Assembly: GCA_024710535.1 (NCBI GenBank)
Contig: JANJUO010000017.1
Location: forward strand, 1-10,847
DNA length: 10,847 nt
Reading direction: 5' to 3'
Source: a bacterium
GTDB lineage: Bacteria; Bacteroidota; Ignavibacteria; Kapaibacteriales; UBA2268
Below are positions 6,001 through 10,847 of the stretch, piece by piece. The translations under genes and the position numbers were made by a program. Under the pieces are notes generated by a model. The model worked only from the letters and a program-made list of their open reading frames with translations, was not told the DNA's origin and made no database searches. The number at the start of each line of letters is the position of its first letter. The stretch's first letter is position 1.

Positions 6001-6627
6001 TTGCTAATAAATATTTATGAAAGGTTAAAAAACGGAAAAAAATTGAAGGATTTTGGCAAATATGACGACAAGCAACTAATCGCACTTATTCACGTTGGTG
6101 GGAATGAGTTAGAAGGTGCTTTTAAGGAAGTTTACAATCGTTATTCAAAACGAATGTTTTCGTATTGCCGTATGAAATGCACAAATATGCATGATGCCGA
6201 AGATATATTTCAAGATATGTGGTTGATTTTTTGTAATACTGTTAAACAAGGGAAAGTAGATATCGAACTACCACATTACCTTTTTGGGATAGCACGCAAT
6301 TTAATTCTTCAAAAGGGAAATAAAGATAAGAAGTTTAATTCATCAATTGTTGATAATCCGGATTTAGATTTTATAATATCTCCAAACATAAGTCTTGAAG
6401 CATCATTAGAAAAACAAGATTTGATTCAAATAATAAAAATAGCATACTGTTATTTGAATGAAAAACAAAAAGAAACATTTTACTTAAAATGGTTTGTTGG
6501 TTTAACAAGTAGCGAAATCTCACAAATAACAGGAGATTCGATTGACAGCATTAAACAAAGAAGCCACAGAACTATGGATAAAGTTTTAAAAATTATAGAA
6601 CCCTTTATTAAAGATTCTAAGAAATAG
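6001..6627 (+). CDS. ECF-family RNA polymerase sigma factor
   Basis: This protein of up to 208 residues has sigma-70 region 2 at about 40-105 (FKEVYNRYSKRMFSYC, DAEDIFQDMW, YLFGIARNLI). It has region 4 at about 145-200 (LNEKQKETFYLKWFVGLTSSEI ... IKQRSHRTMDKVL), a helix-turn-helix for the -35 element. Size and layout fit the ECF group, which is usually held inactive by a membrane anti-sigma factor. The next gene, 7 bases downstream, encodes a fitting partner. The start is uncertain: TTG 6001 would be almost leaderless given the promoter at 5963-5993. TTG 6043, preceded by GGA at 6034-6036, would leave a 194-residue protein with the whole of region 2. No in-frame ATG lies before region 2. Target promoters cannot be read from here. 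Confidence 0.9.
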   Translation: MLINIYERLKNGKKLKDFGKYDDKQLIALIHVGGNELEGAFKEVYNRYSKRMFSYCRMKCTNMHDAEDIFQDMWLIFCNTVKQGKVDIELPHYLFGIARNLILQKGNKDKKFNSSIVDNPDLDFIISPNISLEASLEKQDLIQIIKIAYCYLNEKQKETFYLKWFVGLTSSEISQITGDSIDSIKQRSHRTMDKVLKIIEPFIKDSKK

Positions 6628-6634
6628 GTTAAAT

Positions 6635-7831
6635 ATGCAAGATACTGAAATATATGAAGAATTTATCGAAGGCAAGTTAAGTGCCGATAGCGAGCAGAAA
6701 CTTATGGCACGTCTTACATTTGATAATGAACTTAGAACAAATTTCAAGCATTATTTGCTTGTAACAAGTTCAATAAGGAATTTTGTTGAAAATGAAGCTA
6801 TTCCTGATAGAGTTTCAAACAAGTTGTTTGCATCTTTGGGATTTTCTCCAATTATTAATAGTGTTCCAATTCCAAATAAACCAAAGCAGTCATTTTTTAA
6901 AAGCAAGTTTTTTACAGCTACTATGTCTAGTATGATAACTCTGACTATTGTATTTCTTTATTTGGATTTATTCTGGGTTAAAAATATTGGTCGCAATGAA
7001 ATTGAAAGAAATTATACTGTTCAAAGTCCATTTTATGATTATATATATAATTTTAATAAACCTTCTAATGATAGCTCTAGTAATAACTCAAAAGTTAAGC
7101 AAAACTTGTTAAACCAATCAGATGAACCAATTATTAATGCAAATAAGAAAAGTAAGAAATCTGAATTTTATCAAACAAATACAGAAATGATAGATAAAAA
7201 TAATGAAATAATCTTAAGTCCTGCTATATTTGAAGACAAAAACCTCGCTTTTATAAATCCGAAGATTGACAATAACGATAATAAAAAATTTCAAAACTTA
7301 GATTTTAATGCTACTTATGATACTATTTATTTTATAAGAAGATATGATTCAAAATTTAGATTTGAATTCAAAAATACACCATCTTGGTTTGCTGATTCAC
7401 CTATTGTTCAACCACAAAATTTGAGCAATTTTAATAATTTGTCTGTGGCAATTTTTTATCCAATATATAAAAATTTGAATTTGGGTGCCGAGTTTCGTCA
7501 AGAAACCTTTTACTTAAACTATGATGATAGAGACAGTTTAGGTCAAGATTATACTTATTATATGCAACCAAATCTTTCTACAATCGGATTAGCACTTAGA
7601 TATATTCCATTTGATCTGGGTTGCTGTGTCAAACCTTATGGACAAATTTCATTTTGCTTAAACACATCAGGAATGGTAACTCGTGAAGTATTGGGATTAG
7701 AATTACAAGTATATGAAAATACATATATGCTATTTGGAATAGAAGCTAATCAATTTTTCTATCAACATTTGAACAAATGGTATTCAACAAATAAATTCAG
7801 TTTAAATTATGGATTTGGAGTAAAGTTTTGA
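6635..7831 (+). CDS. Anti-sigma-like / single TM / outer-membrane beta-domain fusion protein
   Basis: This 398-residue protein has four parts. Residues 1-70 resemble the N-terminus of a membrane anti-sigma factor (EIYEEFIEGKLSADSEQKLM, a helix-turn followed by helices), but without the HxxxCxxC zinc motif. A single transmembrane helix lies at about 92-115 (TATMSSMITLTIVFLYLDLF). Residues 116-240 form a polar Asn/Lys/Ser-rich linker of low complexity. Residues 241-398 hold about eight alternating amphipathic beta strands (for example LSVAIFYPIY, LNLGAEFRQETFYLNY, LSTIGLALRYIPF, FSLNYGFGVKF) and end in Phe, like an outer-membrane barrel signal. It follows the sigma gene by 7 bases and overlaps the lipoprotein gene by 4. 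Inference: a regulator that holds the sigma factor at the inner membrane while its C-terminus sits in the outer membrane. Alternatively the beta domain is a soluble periplasmic sensor. Confidence 0.75.
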   Translation: MQDTEIYEEFIEGKLSADSEQKLMARLTFDNELRTNFKHYLLVTSSIRNFVENEAIPDRVSNKLFASLGFSPIINSVPIPNKPKQSFFKSKFFTATMSSMITLTIVFLYLDLFWVKNIGRNEIERNYTVQSPFYDYIYNFNKPSNDSSSNNSKVKQNLLNQSDEPIINANKKSKKSEFYQTNTEMIDKNNEIILSPAIFEDKNLAFINPKIDNNDNKKFQNLDFNATYDTIYFIRRYDSKFRFEFKNTPSWFADSPIVQPQNLSNFNNLSVAIFYPIYKNLNLGAEFRQETFYLNYDDRDSLGQDYTYYMQPNLSTIGLALRYIPFDLGCCVKPYGQISFCLNTSGMVTREVLGLELQVYENTYMLFGIEANQFFYQHLNKWYSTNKFSLNYGFGVKF

Positions 7832-8307
7832 AAATAATAAATATTAAAATACCGGCATTAGTAATTCTATCAATTTTAATAATTGGATGCTCCGACATAG
7901 TTAATAGCGACCCGAACAAGATTGGTATTAAAAAAGGTGGAAATTTGCTAAATCTTGAAGATATTATGTTTCGATTTGACTTGGATAATTTGACATATAT
8001 TCATGGTGATACAACCAATCAATGGAGTGTATCAATTCCGTTTGTATGGTCAAAAACTTTCAATATTAAATATATTGGGAATGATAGCTTGAAGATAAGC
8101 AATGTGAGTATGCTAAATTCAAGAGATTTTAATGTTTACGCTCTCAACTCTCTACCAATTATTTTAAAACCAAATGAAATTAAGCCACAAGATGTTATTG
8201 TTCTCGAATTAAAAACAGCTAACCTGGCACCAGGGATTTACATTGACAAAGTCATCATTAATAATGATGTAAACTCAGGATTTTATATAAGAATAAAAGT
8301 TAATTAA
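7828..8307 (+). CDS. Putative lipoprotein, third gene of the sigma operon
   Basis: This 159-residue protein has a lipoprotein signal: hydrophobic stretch IPALVILSILIIG, then Cys21 in lipobox IIGC with Ser at +2. Cleavage before Cys21 would leave a lipid-anchored protein in the periplasm. The rest (about 60-159) looks like one Ig-like beta sandwich (WSVSIPFVWSKTFNIKYIG, LKISNVSML, VIVLELKTANLAPGIYIDKV, FYIRIKV), loosely like domains that compare conserved strand pairs such as DUF1573. The start codon is TTG within TTGA, overlapping the stop of the upstream gene, so translation is probably coupled. Its place next to a sigma/anti-sigma pair makes it a candidate partner or modulator of the beta domain, but no function is known to me. 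Confidence 0.75.
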   Translation: MKIINIKIPALVILSILIIGCSDIVNSDPNKIGIKKGGNLLNLEDIMFRFDLDNLTYIHGDTTNQWSVSIPFVWSKTFNIKYIGNDSLKISNVSMLNSRDFNVYALNSLPIILKPNEIKPQDVIVLELKTANLAPGIYIDKVIINNDVNSGFYIRIKVN

Positions 8308-8339
8308 TTTTTTAGTCATAATATAAGGTAATCTTACGC

Positions 8340-8354
8340 AAAACAAAACAAAAC
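8340..8354. repeat. Three tandem AAAAC units
   Basis: A short perfect pentamer repeat (8340-8344, 8345-8349, 8350-8354) runs into a poly-A patch, 33 bases after the lipoprotein stop. It could vary in number by slippage. No gene is obviously controlled by it. Confidence 0.5.
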
Positions 8355-8407
8355 AAAAAATGTCTTATAACTTTTTAATTAAAATTGATGAGACATTGAT
8401 GATAATT

Positions 8408-8629
8408 TCAAAAAGAGTGTATTTTAATGCGCTTTGGTGCGTGTTCCGATGAACTTTTCATATAGTAATATTCGATAATACAATCAAGTCCAATTTCGGT
8501 AAATAAAGCCACAATTCAGAAGGAAAGGCATGAGTTGCAATCTCTTCTTTGATGCCCGTAATTAAAAACCGCAGTGAGAAATCCAAAATATTTCAAAATG
8601 TAATAATTAAGTGGATTCCTCACTTTATT
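8408..8629 (-). pseudogene. Decayed 74-codon frame with one internal stop
   Basis: On the - strand this frame reads KVRNPLNYYILKYFGFLTAV, then NYGHQRRDCNSCLSF, a TGA (8516-8518), then IVALFTEIGLDCIIEYYYM, then KSSSEHAPKRIKIHSF and a stop. The composition is protein-like and the patch is less A/T-rich than its flanks, though a second frame over the same bases is also open for about 40 codons. No family is recognised. It lies within the 8420-8636 repeat-flanked segment, so it may be part of a dispersed element instead of a dead gene. Confidence 0.35.
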
Positions 8630-8636
8630 TTAATGC
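8420..8636. repeat. 196-bp... 195-bp segment flanked by 11-bp direct repeats
   Basis: TATTTTAATGC occurs at 8420-8430 and again at 8626-8636. The 195 bases between have a visibly higher G/C share than both flanks. Direct repeats of this kind can be a target-site duplication. No matching terminal inverted repeats were found. Together with the decayed frame inside, this suggests a small inserted element. The remaining bases of the 8308-8711 intergenic stretch are A/T-rich with no gene seen. Confidence 0.4.
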
Positions 8637-8672
8637 CGATAAATCAATATTTTAAAAGTCTTAAAAGCTAAT

Positions 8673-8692
8673 AATACAAATTATTTTGTATT
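8673..8692 (-). terminator. A/T-rich hairpin after the cytochrome gene
   Basis: Inverted repeat aatacaaa-ttat-tttgtatt lies 20 bases past the stop of the - strand cytochrome b561-like gene. The stem is A/T-rich and no clean T run follows, so it would be a weak terminator or an mRNA end structure. Confidence 0.3.
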
Positions 8693-8711
8693 GATTATTT
8701 AAATTACTGCA

Positions 8712-9422
8712 TTAATCATCATCTTCTTCGGATTGCTCTTGCTCTTGATTGTTTTTATTACTTTCATTTTCGATAACTGGATTCAGATAACTCAAGATCA
8801 AAACAGCAATTATTGCGAAAATTGCAAAGAAAGAATAAATTCGTTGAACATTGGATAATGTGATCGATTCTGCATTAATACTTTTATTGCCTGTCATCAT
8901 AGACAATGGAGTACTAATAGATTTATGCTTAATAGAATCTACAATTAGTCCTAACAAATGAAATCCCACCAAAATCAAAAAGATATTTGCAAATATTTCA
9001 TGCATTTCTTCCAGCAGTTCTTCATTTCCACCTAATGATTGAAGAAAAAGGAAGCCATAACCTTCGGTTGAAGCCAACATCATTCCCGAAAATGCAGTGA
9101 TTAATCCAACAAGAAAGATGCTTAACATTACAAGTGAAGCCATTGGATTATGACCTGCATAAGTTAATGTTTTATCCTTGAAACCGGAAAGAAATTTCAT
9201 AATTGAATTTGGCGAAATTGGAAAGTCTGAAAATCTTGAATACTTTGGACCAATAAAACCCCAAATTATTCTAAGAATAACAACTGTAAAAATAAGAACA
9301 CCAAACATTGCATGAAGTGTTAGTGATACTTCTAATTGCCCTGAAATATATGCAAAAGTAAATCCTACAGCTAATAGCCAATGTAGAATACGAGTTGGAA
9401 AACTCCAAATATAAGTTTTCAT
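8712..9422 (-). CDS. Cytochrome b561-family di-haem membrane protein
   Basis: This 236-residue inner-membrane protein of the prokaryotic cytochrome b561 / Ni,Fe-hydrogenase b-subunit type passes electrons across the membrane through two b haems. It starts with YIWSFPTRILHWLLAVGF. His14 (ILHW), His37 (LHAMFG), His141 (MHEIFANIF) and His155 (VGFHLLGL) are the expected haem ligands. GHNP at 90-93 before helix 3 is typical of the family. Four core helices are followed by a fifth (about 196-213, AIFAIIAVLILSYL) and an acidic tail (EQEQSEEDDD). That makes it longer than the roughly 180-residue E. coli CybB and YceJ. GAGGA at 9430-9434 (- strand) is a good ribosome-binding site. It follows the His-rich mini-protein gene by 33 bases and is divergent from a YceI-like gene, recalling the E. 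coli yceJ-yceI pair. The electron donor and acceptor are unknown. Confidence 0.9.
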   Translation of the reverse strand: MKTYIWSFPTRILHWLLAVGFTFAYISGQLEVSLTLHAMFGVLIFTVVILRIIWGFIGPKYSRFSDFPISPNSIMKFLSGFKDKTLTYAGHNPMASLVMLSIFLVGLITAFSGMMLASTEGYGFLFLQSLGGNEELLEEMHEIFANIFLILVGFHLLGLIVDSIKHKSISTPLSMMTGNKSINAESITLSNVQRIYSFFAIFAIIAVLILSYLNPVIENESNKNNQEQEQSEEDDD

Positions 9423-9455
9423 AAAAAAATCCTCAATTTAGTTAAAAAAATATGT

Positions 9456-9737
9456 TTAAATGCAAACAAATTCTTTAGGAGGATTCCAAACTGAAAGTGT
9501 GAAAGAATCTTTTGTTATTAAAACATTTTTGGGGATGCTGAACCAATTAATATATTGAACAAATAACTTAAATATGATAATTGGTTTAATTATATCGTCC
9601 TTACAAACATGATTAGTATGAATATGGAAGTGATTTTTGTGGTTTTTATGAAAATGATCCGTTTCCGAAAAAAATGAAATAAGCACTAAATGATTAACTA
9701 AAATTAGAATATTTAATATTATAATACTTTTTTTCAT
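9456..9737 (-). CDS. Small exported His-rich protein, probably metal-binding
   Basis: This 93-residue protein has a signal peptide or N-terminal anchor (KKSIIILNILILVNHLVLIS). A histidine cluster follows at 28-43 (HFHKNHKNHFHIHTNH, eight His in 16 residues) and then Cys45. A second hydrophobic stretch (about 49-66) and the end SVWNPPKEFVCI complete it. Small periplasmic His-rich proteins with a PPK-like ending occur beside metal and copper efflux or redox genes in Bacteroidota. I do not recognise the exact family. The His cluster would bind Cu, Zn, Ni or Co, or possibly help haem handling. It is the first gene of a - strand pair, followed 33 bases later by the cytochrome b561-like gene, so the two probably work together. 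There is no clear ribosome-binding site before the ATG at 9737. Confidence 0.65.
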   Translation of the reverse strand: MKKSIIILNILILVNHLVLISFFSETDHFHKNHKNHFHIHTNHVCKDDIIKPIIIFKLFVQYINWFSIPKNVLITKDSFTLSVWNPPKEFVCI

Positions 9738-9858
9738 TCAGAAAGTCATTAATTTTAAAAAACTAATTTACAAATATTTTACTTTAAATATTAAATTTTA
9801 AATTCCAATAAGAAAAAATTCTATGATCCATTAAAATTTATGGACTTTTTTTCGTCAA

Positions 9859-9889
9859 TTGAATTGATAATTTTAAATATTTATATTTT
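9859..9889 (+). promoter_or_regulatory. Probable promoter of the YceI-like gene
   Basis: TTG at 9859-9861, a 20-base spacer, and TATATTTT at 9882-9889 match the Bacteroidota pattern TTG-N20-TAnnTTTG except the last base. It has the same spacing as the promoter at 5963-5993. It lies 23 bases before the ATG in the region between the divergent genes. I found no equally good promoter for the - strand genes. Confidence 0.45.
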
Positions 9890-9912
9890 TACATTTATTT
9901 CAAGGTGCTATC

Positions 9913-10509
9913 ATGATGAAGAACATTCTTTTTACAGCAATGTTTCTAATGATATTTGTGTCATTAAATATTTTTTCGCAAACTTATATTATTGATTCCC
10001 AATTAAGCAAAATGCAATGGGAAGGAAAAAAAGTGATTGGTAAACATAATGGAACAATCAATATCAAAAATGGCACTGTAAATGTTAAAGGTGCGAATAT
10101 AGTCGGAAATTTCGAGATTGATATGAAGTCAATTGTTATCACAGATATAAAAGACCAAGAATCGAATGCAAAATTGAAGGCACATTTTGATTCTGATGAA
10201 TTCTTTTCAACACACAAATATCCAAGTTCAAACTTTGTTATAACAAAAGCTGAAGCAATCACTGGAGAAAAAGGAGAGAATTACAAAATCACAGGTAAAC
10301 TTACTATCAAAAAGATTACAAATGAAATTAGTTTTCCAGCAAAAATCACATTTGACGCAACCACTTTTAATGCAAGTGCAAATTTCATGATTGATAGAAC
10401 AAAATGGGATATAAAATATGGCTCTGGCAGTTTTTTTGATGATTTAGGCGATAAAGCAATATCAAATGAGATTCCATACAAAATTAAATTGGTTGGAACA
10501 GTTAAGTAA
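9913..10509 (+). CDS. YceI family lipocalin-fold periplasmic protein
   Basis: This 198-residue protein has a signal peptide (MMKNILFTAMFLMIFVSLNIFSQ). The rest is one YceI domain: YIIDSQLSKMQWEGKKVIGK, HNGTINIKNG, GNFEIDMKSI, LKAHFDSDEFFSTHKYPSSN, ITGKLTIKKITNEI and IDRTKWDIKYGSGSFFDDLG. YceI proteins form a lipocalin-like barrel that binds long isoprenoids or quinone-like lipids in the periplasm. The length is normal for the family and all main motifs are present, so it looks intact. ATG 9913 and ATG 9916 are adjacent, with AAGG at 9902-9905 as the ribosome-binding site. It is divergent from a cytochrome b561-like gene. In E. coli a b561 gene (yceJ) neighbours yceI, and a quinone-linked role of the pair is plausible but unproven. 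Confidence 0.9.
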   Translation: MMKNILFTAMFLMIFVSLNIFSQTYIIDSQLSKMQWEGKKVIGKHNGTINIKNGTVNVKGANIVGNFEIDMKSIVITDIKDQESNAKLKAHFDSDEFFSTHKYPSSNFVITKAEAITGEKGENYKITGKLTIKKITNEISFPAKITFDATTFNASANFMIDRTKWDIKYGSGSFFDDLGDKAISNEIPYKIKLVGTVK

Positions 10510-10538
10510 ATTTGATTTTGCAAATAGATTTTCCAATG

Positions 10539-10575
10539 AAAACCTTCAAGAAGCAATAATTGAAGGTTTTTTATT
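10539..10575 (+). terminator. Terminator after the YceI-like gene
   Basis: Perfect 11-bp arms aaaaccttcaa (10539-10549) and ttgaaggtttt (10560-10570) enclose a 10-base loop and are followed by more T-rich bases (ttatt). It lies 29 bases after the stop codon. The stem has four G/C pairs. Confidence 0.65.
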
Positions 10576-10704
10576 ACTATGAAATATTCACAGTTGAAAA
10601 ATATTTTTCCAAAAAATTTGCATTTTACAGAAAAATATTATAATTTTATTGTGTTTGATTTTAAAAAAAATTAAAATGATTTTATATTCATTTACGGCAA
10701 TATA

Positions 10705-10847
10705 GTGAAACTTAAATTAATCAAATATTTTTGCGTGATTCTTTTAATTATCTCAGGATTAAATAGTAATTTATATTGTGAAGAATTGAATATTGAACAA
10801 AAGTTTTCAGTTGAATTTGTGGGTTCAATTTCAAAAAAATCTGATGT
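10705..10847 (+). CDS. Exported protein, 3' end outside the window
   Basis: From GTG 10705 the frame stays open to the window edge (47 full codons). It begins with a clear signal peptide (MKLKLIKYFCVILLIISGLN, then SNLYC) and continues EELNIEQKFSVEFVGSISKK. No lipobox fits well (NLYC is poor), so signal peptidase I cleavage is more likely. There is no strong ribosome-binding site. Too little is visible to name a family. It lies after the terminator of the YceI-like gene and is probably transcribed separately. Confidence 0.55.
   Translation, partial: MKLKLIKYFCVILLIISGLNSNLYCEELNIEQKFSVEFVGSISKKSD

Noticed and set aside
9456..9737. Cytochrome or haem-binding CxxCH protein
   Set aside because: The His cluster has only one nearby cysteine and no CxxCH motif.
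9984..10556. Two frames on the - strand (9984-10262 and 10281-10556)
   Set aside because: Both are antisense to the intact YceI-like gene and its terminator, and neither has a sensible domain or start region.
10596..10609. 14-bp palindrome GAAAAATATTTTTC as an operator
   Set aside because: It is almost pure A/T in an A/T-rich intergenic stretch, so chance is a sufficient explanation.

Overview
The window is A/T-rich and reads like a member of the Bacteroidota/Ignavibacteriota/Kapabacteria side of the FCB group. Several proteins end in type IX secretion (T9SS) type-A sorting domains, with a PNPxxDFITI start, an IDISNLxxGxYFI core and an IEKFVKI end. One upstream region matches the Bacteroidota promoter pattern TTG-N20-TAnnTTTG. 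Several genes appear to start with TTG or GTG. Kapabacteria or Ignavibacteria is my best guess, from the style of the sorting domains, but it is an inference.

Left part (1-5860, all + strand): three large secreted beta-propeller proteins, each with a C-terminal sorting domain. These are a 5'-truncated Reg_prop-like protein, a BNR/Ycf48-like protein with two CnaB-like domains, and a BNR/Ycf48-like protein. Between the first two lie a small zinc-ribbon gene and an orphan sorting-domain fragment. The last propeller gene overlaps a gene for an exported helical protein of unknown function. The sorting-domain coding regions are dotted with short palindromes translated in frame. One palindrome centred on GGAGCTTGCTCC occurs four times, three of them followed by a partner palindrome with the complementary centre GCAAGC. 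A second loop of the domain carries long palindromes of at least two related kinds, plus a possible third kind.

Middle part (5861-8307, + strand): a tiny lipoprotein-leader-like frame, a clear promoter, and a three-gene operon. The operon encodes an ECF sigma factor, a membrane protein joining an anti-sigma-like N-terminus to one transmembrane helix, a long linker and a beta-rich outer-membrane-like C-terminus, and a lipoprotein. The layout suggests a single-chain sensor spanning from cytoplasm to outer membrane and controlling a sigma factor. This is the most system-like candidate in the window.

Right part (8308-10847): a convergent intergenic stretch with a 196-bp segment flanked by 11-bp direct repeats and holding a decayed frame. 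Then come, on the - strand, a His-rich exported mini-protein followed by a cytochrome b561-type protein, and divergently on the + strand a YceI-like lipocalin-fold protein with a terminator. The b561/YceI pairing recalls E. coli yceJ-yceI. A new exported protein gene begins at 10705 and runs off the edge. I saw no tRNA, rRNA, CRISPR array or intact transposase.
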